A DNA stretch of 64,000 nucleotides from positions 496,001 to 560,000 of the forward strand of contig NZ_CP011853.1 of the NCBI RefSeq assembly GCF_001305675.1, written 5' to 3'. The notes under the pieces were generated by a model, which ran no database searches, was not told the origin of the DNA, and saw only the letters and a list, made by a program, of their open reading frames with translations. Positions 43,265 to 53,131 of this stretch are shown here, piece after piece; within the stretch, counting starts at the first letter, position 1; each line of letters starts with the position of its first letter. Both the position numbers and the translations under genes were made by a program. The DNA is from Gordonia phthalatica (GTDB lineage: Bacteria > Actinomycetota > Actinomycetes > Mycobacteriales > Mycobacteriaceae).

Positions 43265-43543
43265 ATGAAACGCATCGCGCTCCTCGGTTCCACTCTCGCG
43301 CTCACCGTGTCGCTGTCCGCCGTCGTTCCCGTGGGAGCCGTCGACGCCGCACCGGCCGCTCGGTACGCGAATTGCAAGGCGCTCAACGGCAAGTACCGTC
43401 ACGGAGTGGCACGCCCCGGCGCTCGTGACTCGGTCAAGGGCCGAGCCAAGCCGGTTCGCACCTTCACCGTCAACCGCGCCGTCTACCAGCGCAACACCCA
43501 CCTCGATCGCGACCGTGACGGCGTCGCCTGCGAGAAGCGCTGA
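43265..43543 (+). CDS. Secreted Excalibur calcium-binding domain protein
   Basis: A 92-residue exported protein. A signal peptide (LLGSTLALTVSLSAVVPVGA) likely ends near VDAAPA. The mature part is a single Excalibur domain: YANCKALNGKYRHGVAR at its start and DRDRDGVACEK, the DxDxDGxxCE calcium-type loop, at its end. The two cysteines probably form a disulfide. Its cell-surface role is unknown. Confidence 0.92.
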   Translation: MKRIALLGSTLALTVSLSAVVPVGAVDAAPAARYANCKALNGKYRHGVARPGARDSVKGRAKPVRTFTVNRAVYQRNTHLDRDRDGVACEKR

Positions 43544-43721
43544 TCCCACCGAACGACTCCTCGGCGAGTACTGTGCCCGACCGCTTCCGTCGGGTACAGC
43601 ACTCGGTTGTGTTCGCTCTGGGATTAATCGTCGATGAACTTCGCGTTTCATCGTTCCCGACTCCGGCTCGCTGACCTGCTGCAGGGCTGTTTTGCAGTGG
43701 CGGGGAGCCGTCGCTGGGAAC

Positions 43722-43748
43722 CTTGCACTCTCCATGGTCGAGTGCTAA
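43722..43748 (+). promoter_or_regulatory. CIRCE operator 1 (HrcA site) of groEL2
   Basis: CTTGCACTC, nine bases, then GAGTGCTAA. The right arm matches the CIRCE consensus perfectly; the left arm differs at two positions. It lies 8 bases upstream of a second box. HrcA binding would repress groEL2 in the absence of heat stress. Confidence 0.85.
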
Positions 43749-43756
43749 AAAGGGGA

Positions 43757-43783
43757 TTGGCACTCACGGCGTGTGAGTGCTAG
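43757..43783 (+). promoter_or_regulatory. CIRCE operator 2 (HrcA site) of groEL2
   Basis: TTGGCACTC, nine bases (ACGGCGTGT), then GAGTGCTAG. Each arm has one deviation from the TTAGCACTC-N9-GAGTGCTAA consensus. Confidence 0.92.
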
Positions 43784-43889
43784 GTCGGAACGGTGAGGCC
43801 GGTTCACAAGACACCCCGGTCGTCCGTCGCGGGCATCGAGTTCGACCCAGAATACTTAGTGTCACCCCCTACCGGAGGATCACTTACCA

Positions 43890-45512
<1,623 letters not shown>

Positions 45513-45549
45513 TCTGAGGATCAGAACCTGCGCAGATCTCGCAGACTCA

Positions 45550-45588
45550 CCGAAGGCCGGTCACCCCGCGAGGGTGGCCGGCCTTCGG
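45550..45588 (+). terminator. groEL2 terminator
   Basis: Arms 45550-45566 and 45572-45588 pair over 17 positions (one T-G wobble) with a 5-base loop (CGCGA). It starts 37 bases after the groEL2 stop. Confidence 0.8.
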
Positions 45589-45665
45589 CGTTGTCTGCGT
45601 TCCCACGCCGGGAATCGAGACGGTGGTGGCGGTCAGGCTGGGTCTAGGGCCTCGGTGCGACCGGA

Positions 45666-46934
45666 TCAAGGGCCGAGCAAGGCCAACGGGATCACCGCGA
45701 CACCGTCGGGGCGGCGGTATGCGTACTCTCCGGTGTTGATGACCACTTGATCGATCATGCGAGAGCCCATCTGTGCCTTCAACCAGTGCAGGTGCACCAC
45801 ATCGCGGTCGACGACAGAAGGCTTCAGTTTCACTTCGATGCCGATGATGCTCATGTCCGGATTCTCGATGATCAGGTCGATCTCGTGGTCGCCGTTGCGC
45901 GTTCGCAAGTGGCCGACACGTGCTTCGGCAGTTTGTGCGTAGGTCCGCACGGACTGGGTGACCAGCGACTCGAACAGTGCACCGAGGAAAGTGCTGCCTT
46001 CCGCTTTGAAATGATGCCCGTCGCCCTGGAGTAGCGCGCGTTCACCCAGACCGACGAGCCTGGCCGCCAGGGCCGGGTCGACGAGGTGGTGTTTCGGCGT
46101 CTTCGCCAGGCGCTTCAACGGGGCGAACGTGGGAGTCCAGGCTGGAACCGGATCGACGACGAACAGTCGTGCCAGGTGCTCTCGATAGCGGCTGACCGTC
46201 TGTCGGCTCGGTTTGTCGGCCTCGGCCGGGGTCGCCGCGTCGAGTACCGCCGAGTACGAGGCGTCTGACGAGGTCGCGGAGGCGTAGGCGGTGAGCCAGG
46301 CGCGCAAGGCTTCGGGTGAGCGAATCGTGACGCCGCTGTCGGCGAGTTCGTGCTCGACGATCCTTTCCGCATAGCTGTCCAATTGCGCGCGACGGGCACG
46401 GTCTGGCAGGTCGCGGATACCGGGGAATCCGGAGCGGAGTATCTCGCGAGCGTAGTCGGGTACGGCGAGTTCGCTGCGACCGTCGACCTGGGCTTCAGCT
46501 GAAAGCAGCTCTGTGGTCGATACCGTTGCAGAGTTGGGGAAGCGCTCTGCCATCGACAGGGGACGCATGTGCAGTCGAATGATCCTGCCGGCGCCGGAAT
46601 GCAGCCGCGCGCTCGACGGCGTGTGCGCCGATCCTGTGAGTAGGAACCGGCCACCGGTCGGATCGTCGTCGACCGCCCGCCGCACCCGGTCCCAAACAGG
46701 CGGAACGAGTTGCCATTCGTCGATGAGAACAGGTGGCTCGAGGCGAGTGACGAGGTCCAGATCGGCCGTCAATGCAGAGTGTCGTGCGGGATCGTCGAGC
46801 CGCAGCGTGGATTGAGCGCGGCGTAGCGCAGTCGCGGTTTTTCCGACACCCTTCGCGCCTTCGATTGCGATCGCGGCGACACCGGGCAACAGCTCGTCGA
46901 GTTCCTGATCGAGGACTCGTCGAAGGTAGTCCAT
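45666..46934 (-). CDS. AAA_14 / DUF4143 ATPase with PD-(D/E)XK-like end
   Basis: A 422-residue P-loop ATPase of a family common in actinobacteria and mobile islands. The N-terminal AAA_14 domain has Walker A IEGAKGVGKTATAL, Walker B EPPVLIDEWQ and sensor FLLTGSAH. The C-terminal DUF4143 domain ends in HEIDLIIENPDMSIIGIEVK, spacing E/D-D-ExK like a degenerate nuclease fold. Function is unresolved; toxin-antitoxin or DNA-related roles have been suggested for relatives. The ATG at 46934 is used; a TTG three codons upstream is possible. Three 23-bp repeats precede it. Confidence 0.88.
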   Translation of the reverse strand: MDYLRRVLDQELDELLPGVAAIAIEGAKGVGKTATALRRAQSTLRLDDPARHSALTADLDLVTRLEPPVLIDEWQLVPPVWDRVRRAVDDDPTGGRFLLTGSAHTPSSARLHSGAGRIIRLHMRPLSMAERFPNSATVSTTELLSAEAQVDGRSELAVPDYAREILRSGFPGIRDLPDRARRAQLDSYAERIVEHELADSGVTIRSPEALRAWLTAYASATSSDASYSAVLDAATPAEADKPSRQTVSRYREHLARLFVVDPVPAWTPTFAPLKRLAKTPKHHLVDPALAARLVGLGERALLQGDGHHFKAEGSTFLGALFESLVTQSVRTYAQTAEARVGHLRTRNGDHEIDLIIENPDMSIIGIEVKLKPSVVDRDVVHLHWLKAQMGSRMIDQVVINTGEYAYRRPDGVAVIPLALLGP

Positions 46935-46943
46935 GGCGCCCAA

Positions 46944-47012
46944 CTTAACAGACCGCCGAACTTCTACTTAACCGATCGCCGGACTTCTGCTTAACAAATC
47001 GCCGACCGTCGG
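46944..47012. repeat. Three tandem 23-bp repeats upstream of AAA_14 gene
   Basis: Units 46944-46966, 46967-46989 and 46990-47012 each start CTTAAC and continue with the core CGCCG. The first two also share ACTTCT. The array ends 9 bases before the ATPase start codon, so it covers the leader or promoter. The even spacing of about two helical turns suggests a cooperative binding site, possibly for autoregulation. Confidence 0.88.
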
Positions 47013-47088
47013 TCGCAGTCAGAGGATGACCGGCCTTCGAACTGAGCGCGTTCCCACACCGGGTATCGATTCCCGCATGCAGCGTTGG

Positions 47089-47119
47089 CTCCCGCGCATT
47101 GTCAGACAACGCGCGGGAG
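47089..47119. terminator. Hairpin downstream of M20 gene
   Basis: CTCCCGCGC (47089-47097) pairs with GCGCGGGAG (47111-47119); the loop contains a further TTGT/ACAA pairing. It lies 36 bases beyond the stop of the leftward amidohydrolase gene. Confidence 0.55.
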
Positions 47120-47154
47120 TCGACGCCTCATGTGGGAATCGAGACGGTGCGTCC

Positions 47155-48480
47155 CTACGGACGTCCCAGCAGCCCCAGCATCGCGTACGACGCGACCTTG
47201 GCGCCGTGGGGGATCGCGGCGAGGTCGACGATGTAGTTCGGGTTGTGCGGAGAGAACGGGAAGTCCTCGCCGCGCTCGCGGGCGGCCGCGTAGACGGCGG
47301 GGTCGGCGATGCCGACGAGCAGGTAGTTGAAGGGCATGTCGGGGTACGGGCCCTTGAGGAGTTGCACGTCCTCGGAACCGGTGGCGCGCGGCAGGTCGGT
47401 GACGATGTTCTCCTCGCCGAGCACCTCGCCGAGAGAGGCGGCCATCTGTTCCGCCAGTTCGACGCTGTTCACCAGGGGCGACGAGCCGCCCTTCATGATG
47501 ATCTCCGGCATCCGGTCCTCGGGCATGCCGTACGTGCGGGCGATGCCCTCGGACACCGATCTCACGGCCTTCAGCATCACCTCTCGGACGGCGGGGTCGT
47601 ACCAGCGGAGGTTGGCCTTCACCAGCGCCTCGGCCGGGATCACGTTGTTGTCGGCGCCCGCCTGGATGGAGCCGACGGTCAAGACCGCGGTCTGCTGCGG
47701 ATCGATCATCCGGGAGACGATGCTCTGGAACTCGACCACCGCCATCGCCGCCATCAGCACGGGGTCCTTGGCGCGCTGCGGCATGGATCCGTGACCGCCG
47801 ACGCCGTGGAAGAGGATGTCGACCTGATCGGTGCCCGCCATGCGCGGGCCGGGCGACGAGACGACGACGCCGACGGGGCCGGGAGCGGTGTGCATGCCGA
47901 TGAAGACGTCGGGCTTGGGGATGAAGTTGTAGAGGCCGTCGTCGACCATCGCCTTGGCGCCGGTGATCGGCTCCTCGGCTGGCTGCCCGATCAGCACCAG
48001 CGTGCCCGACCAGCGGTCCCTGACGCTGACGAGCGCGTTCGCCATGCCGAGCATCCACGTCACGTGCGCGTCGTGCCCGCACATGTGGGCGACGGGGACC
48101 TCGGTGCCGTCGTCGCGCGTCACCCGCACGTCGCTGGCGTAATCGAGGCCCGTCTCCTCCTCGATCGCGTTGGCGTCCATGTCGGCGCGGTACATGACGA
48201 CGGGGCCGTCACCGTTGCGGTAAATGGCCGCGATGCCGGTGGTGCCGATGCCCTTGGTGATGTCGAAGCCGAGATTCTGCAGGGCCAACTCGACGATCCG
48301 CGCGGTGCGAACCTCCATGAACCCGAGTTCCGGGTTCCGGTGGATGTCCTTGAACATGTCCACCAGACGCTCGGTGTCCGCATCGATGACCGCGTCCACG
48401 TCGGCGATCAGGTCGGCGGGCAGGGGGCTGGCGGGGTGCTGATCGGCGACGGCGTCTGGGAGGGTGCTCACACCCCTCAT
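47155..48480 (-). CDS. M20D-family amidohydrolase (AbgB/hippurate hydrolase type)
   Basis: A 441-residue metal-dependent amidohydrolase that cleaves N-acyl or amide-linked amino acids. Metal-site motifs are MCGHDAHVTWMLGMA (Cys/His/Asp), QPAEEPITGAKAMVDDGLYN (catalytic Glu-Glu) and IGMHTAPGPVGVV. IHRNPELGFMEVRTARIVE opens the catalytic domain and GVGGHGSMPQRAKDP marks the dimerisation lid. The natural substrate is not predictable. The ATG at 48480 is used; a GTG three codons in is possible. It is divergent from the phosphatase operon. Confidence 0.93.
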   Translation of the reverse strand: MRGVSTLPDAVADQHPASPLPADLIADVDAVIDADTERLVDMFKDIHRNPELGFMEVRTARIVELALQNLGFDITKGIGTTGIAAIYRNGDGPVVMYRADMDANAIEEETGLDYASDVRVTRDDGTEVPVAHMCGHDAHVTWMLGMANALVSVRDRWSGTLVLIGQPAEEPITGAKAMVDDGLYNFIPKPDVFIGMHTAPGPVGVVVSSPGPRMAGTDQVDILFHGVGGHGSMPQRAKDPVLMAAMAVVEFQSIVSRMIDPQQTAVLTVGSIQAGADNNVIPAEALVKANLRWYDPAVREVMLKAVRSVSEGIARTYGMPEDRMPEIIMKGGSSPLVNSVELAEQMAASLGEVLGEENIVTDLPRATGSEDVQLLKGPYPDMPFNYLLVGIADPAVYAAARERGEDFPFSPHNPNYIVDLAAIPHGAKVASYAMLGLLGRP

Positions 48481-48523
48481 GGTAACGAGCGGGTGGCCGC
48501 GCGGCTGCGCTTAAAGTACAGAC

Positions 48524-49354
48524 ATGACTGATCAGCAGGTCCGCGTGCCCGGCGCGCCGAGTACCGTCCCCGCCCTGCCCAATCTCCGCGACCTCGGCGG
48601 CTGGTCCGGCGCCGACGGCCGTCCCGTCCGATACGGAATGCTGTTCCGCTCCACCGATTTCCGTGCACTCGTCGACGACGCCGCCGCGACGCAGCAGCTC
48701 CACGCCGCCTTGGGCCTGCGCACCGTCTACGACTTCCGCTCCACCGCCGAGACCGACGCGATGCCCGACCCCACCTGGGACGACGTGGCACCGGTGCATC
48801 TCGACGTCCTCGCCGACACGTCGACCGCCGTCCCCGCGAACCTCGCGACCGTGCTGACCGACCCGGCGGCCGTCGCCCAGGTCAACGAGTTCCTGGCCGG
48901 GCAGGGCGCCGCGCAGAAGATGGTGGGCACCTACCGCGAGATGATCACCGCCGACAGTGCGCGGAACAGCTACTCCCGGTTCTATCGCGGACTGCTCGGC
49001 GAGGACCGCTCGCCCGCCCTGTTCCACTGCACCACCGGCAAAGACCGCACGGGGTGGGCGGCGGCGTCGTTCCTGTCGCTGATGGGCGTCTCGCGCGACG
49101 ACGTCTTCCGCGACTACCTCCTCACCAACGACCGACTGGTTCCGGCGCTCGCCCCGGTCTTCGAGAAGTTCGCCGCCGCCGGCGGCGATCCCGACCTGCT
49201 GACCAACGTCCTCGGGGTTCGCGCCGAGTATCTGGAGGCGGCCTTCGACGAGGTCGACACCGTGCACGGCTCGCTCGAGGCCTACTTCGCCGACGCCCTC
49301 GGCATCGACGCCGTCGCGCAGCAGGCCCTGCGCGACCGCTTCCTCGAGGCCTGA
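48524..49354 (+). CDS. PtpB-like protein tyrosine/serine phosphatase
   Basis: A 276-residue phosphatase of the Y_phosphatase3 family. The start LPNLRDLGGWSGADGRPVRY and the P-loop FHCTTGKDRTGWAAA (Cys169, Arg175; CX5R) match mycobacterial PtpB in sequence and exact length. PtpB acts on phosphotyrosine and phosphoinositides; here the role is unknown because most relatives are in non-pathogens. It is the first of three rightward genes (phosphatase, TetR, SRPBCC), with gaps of 11 and 9 bases. Confidence 0.92.
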   Translation: MTDQQVRVPGAPSTVPALPNLRDLGGWSGADGRPVRYGMLFRSTDFRALVDDAAATQQLHAALGLRTVYDFRSTAETDAMPDPTWDDVAPVHLDVLADTSTAVPANLATVLTDPAAVAQVNEFLAGQGAAQKMVGTYREMITADSARNSYSRFYRGLLGEDRSPALFHCTTGKDRTGWAAASFLSLMGVSRDDVFRDYLLTNDRLVPALAPVFEKFAAAGGDPDLLTNVLGVRAEYLEAAFDEVDTVHGSLEAYFADALGIDAVAQQALRDRFLEA

Positions 49355-49365
49355 CCCGACAGCCG

Positions 49366-50001
49366 ATGCCGACACCCGAATCACCCCGCACGGCGATGAT
49401 CCGGTGCGCCGCCGAACTCATCGCCCGCAAGGGGGTTCCGGGGACGTCGGTGGGCGACGTGCTCGCCGCGTCCGGTGCGGCTCGCGGTTCGGTGTACTAC
49501 CACTTCCCGGGCGGCCGGGCGCAGCTCATGGACGAGGCTGTCCGACACGCGGGGGAGGAGCTCGGCGCCGAACTGAACGTCGCGCGGCGCCTGCCCGTGC
49601 ACCGGTCGATCGCCGCGATCGCCGACATCTGGCGGACCCGGCTCGTCGCGTCGGATTTCGAGGCGGGCTGCCCGATCGGGGCCGGCGCCCAGGCGCGCGC
49701 CACCGACCCGGAGGCCGCCGACGCGGCGGAGGAGGTCTTCCTGCAGTGGGGCCACCTGCTGTCCGCCCGACTGCGGGAGGAGGACTTCGACGACCGCCGC
49801 GCCGAGGACCTGGCCGACGCCATCCTGTCGAGCATTCAGGGCGCCGTCGTACTGTGCCGGGCGCGGCGCAGCGTGCAGCCGTTGGATCGGGCGGTCGCCC
49901 ACCTCCGGGAGCTCGCGCAGCGGCGCACCGACCCGATGTCGGAGGCCGCGGTCGACGAGGATTTGGGCGGCGGGACGGCTCAACGTCCTCCGCTGGGGTA
50001 G
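49366..50001 (+). CDS. TetR-family transcriptional regulator
   Basis: A 211-residue repressor. The N-terminal helix-turn-helix is in TAMIRCAAELIARKGVPGTS followed by VGDVLAASGAARGSVYYHF, and the ligand domain includes FEAGCPIGAGAQARATDPEA, typical of the LfrR/TetR_C subgroup. It may control its own operon with the phosphatase and SRPBCC genes. The ATG at 49366 is used; the upstream frame runs into the phosphatase gene. Confidence 0.9.
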   Translation: MPTPESPRTAMIRCAAELIARKGVPGTSVGDVLAASGAARGSVYYHFPGGRAQLMDEAVRHAGEELGAELNVARRLPVHRSIAAIADIWRTRLVASDFEAGCPIGAGAQARATDPEAADAAEEVFLQWGHLLSARLREEDFDDRRAEDLADAILSSIQGAVVLCRARRSVQPLDRAVAHLRELAQRRTDPMSEAAVDEDLGGGTAQRPPLG

Positions 50002-50010
50002 GTTCTCTCC

Positions 50011-50445
50011 ATGGCTGTCTCCGCATCAACTGAATTCGATCTCAACGCGCCGGCCTCGCTGGTCATGGAGATCCTGCTCGACGTCGAGTCCCTCCCCGAG
50101 TGGTCGGGGCCGCACAAGTCGGCGAAGATCCTGACCACGGACGCCGACGGACGTCCGGATCGCGTCGAACTGTCGGTCAGCGCCGTCGGCATGACCGACA
50201 ACCAGACGCTCGATTACACCTGGACCGACACCACCTGCGCCTGGACGCTGGTCGAGAGCAGTCAGCTCAGCGAACAGAGCGGCGTCTACACGCTGACCGA
50301 CAACGGTGCCACCACCCACGTGAAGTTCGACCTGTCCGTCGAGCTCAAGATCAAACTGCCCGGCCTGCTGGTGAAGCGCGCGCAGAAGATCGCGGTCGAC
50401 ACCGCGAAGAAGGGCCTGACCGACGAGGTCAAGCGCCGCAGCTGA
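50011..50445 (+). CDS. SRPBCC-family protein
   Basis: A 144-residue START-like protein: VSASTEFDLNAPASLVMEIL, SLPEWSGPHKSAKI, QTLDYTWTDTTCAWTLVESS, THVKFDLSVELKIKLPGLLV and a C-terminal helix (KRAQKIAVDTAKKGLTDEVK). Mycobacteria encode several such small lipid-binding or membrane-associated proteins. It is the third gene of the phosphatase-TetR operon and is followed by a terminator. Confidence 0.88.
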   Translation: MAVSASTEFDLNAPASLVMEILLDVESLPEWSGPHKSAKILTTDADGRPDRVELSVSAVGMTDNQTLDYTWTDTTCAWTLVESSQLSEQSGVYTLTDNGATTHVKFDLSVELKIKLPGLLVKRAQKIAVDTAKKGLTDEVKRRS

Positions 50446-50466
50446 TCTCTTCACCCCCCACCAGTC

Positions 50467-50499
50467 GGCCCCGGCGACGCATCATGCGTCACCGGGGTC
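50467..50499 (+). terminator. Terminator after SRPBCC gene
   Basis: A hairpin centred on 50483: GACGC/GCGTC and CCCCGG/CCGGGG stems separated by one mismatch, followed by GATTTCTGTG. It begins about 20 bases after the stop. Confidence 0.65.
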
Positions 50500-50721
50500 G
50501 ATTTCTGTGCCGGGTCTCGACATGGACTTGAGGGTGATTCGACCGCCCTGTGACGAGCTGAACTGGGCTTTCGTCGATCGAATTACACGTTTGGAATCGT
50601 TCCGATCACGAACGCCTGTGCGTGTGCTGAGGATCGCACTTCAAGCGGTAGTCTTGCAGCGCGTCGTACGCCGGTGGGAGGTCGTACGGTCTGCTTTCTT
50701 CACTGCTTGAGAGGGATTTCC

Positions 50722-51240
50722 ATGAGGCTGCGCTCGCTGTCTGTTCGTGTTCTGTTCGGCCTGGTCGCCATTGCTGCGGCATTCGGGATGGCCACCCTGT
50801 TGGGCGGCGGTGACGCCGGCGCCGCGACCAAGTGCACCGCGAACAACAACCAGCGCGTCGAGCACGTGAACGGTAAGAGCCACTGCGTCGCCAATGCGGG
50901 CCCCGGCAGTAAGGCGAGCGCCAAGGACAACACGAACAACGGTGCGGCGCTGGCGGTTTCGACCACCGGCGGCACCGCGACCGCGGAGAACAACGGCAAC
51001 AACTCGGCTGCCCTCGCCAGCGGCATCTACGGCGGGCATGGCTACGCCTACTCGCAGGGCCCGTACTCCACCGCTGTCGCGCAGGGCCGCCACGGAGGCA
51101 CCACCATCGCGATCTCCGGTGCCGCGGGCGGCGCGTTCGCGACCGGCGACGGTGTGGCCTGCCTCGGCAGCATGGCTGCCGCCTACGACTCCACCACCGG
51201 CCGCAGCTGCCTCAAGTGGGGCGGCGTCAACCTGCGCTGA
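50722..51240 (+). CDS. Secreted Gly/Ala/Asn-rich protein
   Basis: A 172-residue exported protein. The signal peptide (VLFGLVAIAAAFGMATLLGG) probably ends near DAGAA. The mature part is rich in Gly, Ala, Ser and Asn, with repeated patterns (NNGAALAV, NNSAALAS) and four cysteines that could form two disulfides. It resembles a family of unknown function in mycobacteria and Gordonia (perhaps DUF6764; not verified). The ATG at 50722 follows GAGAGGG. The preceding 220 bases contain no gene. Confidence 0.8.
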   Translation: MRLRSLSVRVLFGLVAIAAAFGMATLLGGGDAGAATKCTANNNQRVEHVNGKSHCVANAGPGSKASAKDNTNNGAALAVSTTGGTATAENNGNNSAALASGIYGGHGYAYSQGPYSTAVAQGRHGGTTIAISGAAGGAFATGDGVACLGSMAAAYDSTTGRSCLKWGGVNLR

Positions 51241-51257
51241 GCGGGCACGAAGACGGT

Positions 51258-51287
51258 GAACGGGCGGGACGGATGTCCCGCCCGTTC
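51258..51287 (+). terminator. Terminator after secreted protein gene
   Basis: GAACGGGCGGGAC (51258-51270) and GTCCCGCCCGTTC (51275-51287) are perfect 13-bp arms with a GGAT loop, 17 bases after the stop. Confidence 0.8.
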
Positions 51288-51331
51288 TGCTCGGCGTGCC
51301 GAACCGGCCGGACCGCGTTAGCCTTTCGCTC

Positions 51332-52288
51332 ATGACAGAACTCCCCGCCGAGATCACTTCACCGCGCATCGGCCCCGATCTGAGCCTGATCTCCGGTCGG
51401 GAGGCGCTGCAGCGCATCGTCGACCTGCAGGACACCACCGGCTTCACCGTCATCGACGACGATGACGACGATCCGATCCTGCTGACGTTGCCCGAGCGGA
51501 ACGTCGTCGACACCTGGCGCGAGGAGTACCCGTACGACGAGCGGATGAGCCGCCGCGAATACGAAGTGACCAAGCGGAAGCTGCAGATCGAGCTGCTGAA
51601 GCTGCAGAAGTGGACCAAGCAGACCGGTCAGCGGCACCTGATGCTCTTCGAGGGCCGCGACGCCGCGGGCAAGGGCGGCACCATCAAGCGGTTCAACGAA
51701 CACCTGAACCCGCGTGGCGCGCGGACCGTCGCCCTGGAGAAGCCGTCCGAGCGGGAGGCCACCGAGTGGTACTTCCAGCGCTACGTGCAGCACCTTCCCG
51801 CCGCGGGAGAGATGGTCTTCTTCGACCGCTCCTGGTACAACCGGGCGGGCGTGGAGCGGGTGATGAACTTCTGCACACCCGAGCAGTACGACCAGTTCAT
51901 GCAGCAGGCGCCGGCCTTCGAGAAGATGCTGGTGGACGACGGCGTGCACCTGGTGAAGTTCTGGTTCTCGGTGACGCCGCTGGAACAGCGGACCCGGTTC
52001 GCGATCCGGCAGATCGACCCCGTCCGGCAGTGGAAGCTGTCACCGATGGACCTCGCGTCGTTGGATCGCTGGGACTCGTACACCGAGGCCAAGGAGCAGA
52101 TGTTCGCCGACACCGACACCGATTTCGCACCGTGGATCGTCGTCAAGAGCAACGACAAGAAGCGGGCACGCATCAACGCCATGCGCTACGTGCTCAGCCT
52201 GCACGACTACGACGGCAAGGACGAGGTCCTGGTGGGACAGCCGGATCCGCTGATCGTCGGGCGGGCCCGCGACCTCCTGGGCGACTGA
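51332..52288 (+). CDS. ppk2: Polyphosphate kinase 2
   Basis: Transfers phosphate between polyphosphate and nucleotides, usually driving NDP to NTP synthesis. The 318 residues show Walker A LFEGRDAAGKGGTIK, Walker B MVFFDRSWYNRAG, the lid Arg region VTPLEQRTRFAIRQIDP and RWDSYTEAKEQMF. The N-terminal 70 residues carry an Asp stretch (IDDDDDDP). The length and single domain fit class I PPK2. The ATG at 51332 is used; 12 codons upstream are possible. Confidence 0.95.
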   Translation: MTELPAEITSPRIGPDLSLISGREALQRIVDLQDTTGFTVIDDDDDDPILLTLPERNVVDTWREEYPYDERMSRREYEVTKRKLQIELLKLQKWTKQTGQRHLMLFEGRDAAGKGGTIKRFNEHLNPRGARTVALEKPSEREATEWYFQRYVQHLPAAGEMVFFDRSWYNRAGVERVMNFCTPEQYDQFMQQAPAFEKMLVDDGVHLVKFWFSVTPLEQRTRFAIRQIDPVRQWKLSPMDLASLDRWDSYTEAKEQMFADTDTDFAPWIVVKSNDKKRARINAMRYVLSLHDYDGKDEVLVGQPDPLIVGRARDLLGD

Positions 52289-52306
52289 GCCGGTAGCCTC
52301 GACACC

Positions 52307-53119
52307 GTGCGAAGCGTAGTTTCCGGCCTGTTCACCGCTGTCGCGATGGTCTGCATGATCGTCGCCGTTCCGAGCATGTGGCTGTCACAGCGGGTGGTCT
52401 CGGAGAGCGGCTTCTCGGCGTCCGCGGCGGAGGCCGCACACGACACCTCGGTGCAGAACTACTTCGCCGACAAGGTCGCCGCGTCGGTGGAGGAACGCAC
52501 CGGATCGAGGATCGCGGCCGACGCCGTGCTGCCCGCCGCTCGCAACTATGCGCGCAGCGACGGCTTCGTCGAAGACTTCGGCGAGGTGGCCCGCCAGCAG
52601 CACAAGTGGCTGTTCACGGCACCCGGCCCCGATGTCGACCTGCACATGATGGAACTCGACATCAGCCCGATGATCGATCGGGTGATCCGGTCGGCGCCGC
52701 TCCCGATCCCGGTGAAGGTGCCGGGGCCGGTGATCGTCACGATCGACCAGAGCCAGATCACCGCCGGCTCGCTGGAGGACAGCGGCACGCTGGTGAACAT
52801 CCTCGCGTGGGTCAGCGTCATCGGTGCGATCGTCGCCTCGATCCTCGCGCTCCTGACCGCGACCCGGCGCGCCACCGTGCTGGCCTGGCTGGGTGTCGGC
52901 GCCGTGCTCGCGGGAGTCGTCGGCTGGGCGCTCGGCATCCTCACCAACAACGTGGTCAGCGACCGTCTCGCCGACACCGACAGCGCGGCCAAGACCACCA
53001 TCGAGGTGGTCGTCAGCGGCATCGTCGATCACCTGTCGACGATCTCCATGTACGTCGGGATCGGCGGCGTGGTGGTCGTGCTGATCGGTGTGATAGCGAG
53101 GGTGGCGTCGAACAGGTGA
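52307..53119 (+). CDS. Conserved integral membrane protein, function unknown
   Basis: A 270-residue protein beginning with GTG. One N-terminal membrane segment (GLFTAVAMVCMIVAVPSMWL) precedes an extracytoplasmic domain of about 120 residues (QNYFADKVAASVEERTGSRI ... PIPVKVPGPVIVTIDQS). Three C-terminal segments follow (NILAWVSVIGAIVASILALL; VLAWLGVGAVLAGVVGWALG; YVGIGGVVVVLIGVIARVAS). This resembles a class of actinobacterial envelope proteins. No catalytic motif is evident. It lies 18 bases after ppk2, so the two may be co-transcribed. Confidence 0.82.
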   Translation: MRSVVSGLFTAVAMVCMIVAVPSMWLSQRVVSESGFSASAAEAAHDTSVQNYFADKVAASVEERTGSRIAADAVLPAARNYARSDGFVEDFGEVARQQHKWLFTAPGPDVDLHMMELDISPMIDRVIRSAPLPIPVKVPGPVIVTIDQSQITAGSLEDSGTLVNILAWVSVIGAIVASILALLTATRRATVLAWLGVGAVLAGVVGWALGILTNNVVSDRLADTDSAAKTTIEVVVSGIVDHLSTISMYVGIGGVVVVLIGVIARVASNR

Positions 53120-53131
53120 GCCTGCGCCTCG

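Larger units (their letters stand above)
43544..43889 (+). promoter_or_regulatory. groEL2 control region
   Basis: This 346-bp gap contains no convincing gene. Its right half carries two tandem CIRCE boxes (listed separately), a GGAGG ribosome site about ten bases before the groEL2 ATG, and AT-richer sequence around 43850-43860. The left half (43544-43700) shows nothing I can assign. Confidence 0.6.

Noticed and set aside
50500..50721. Small gene or RNA before the secreted protein gene
   Set aside because: No frame with a ribosome site and no convincing structure; most likely just promoter and leader.
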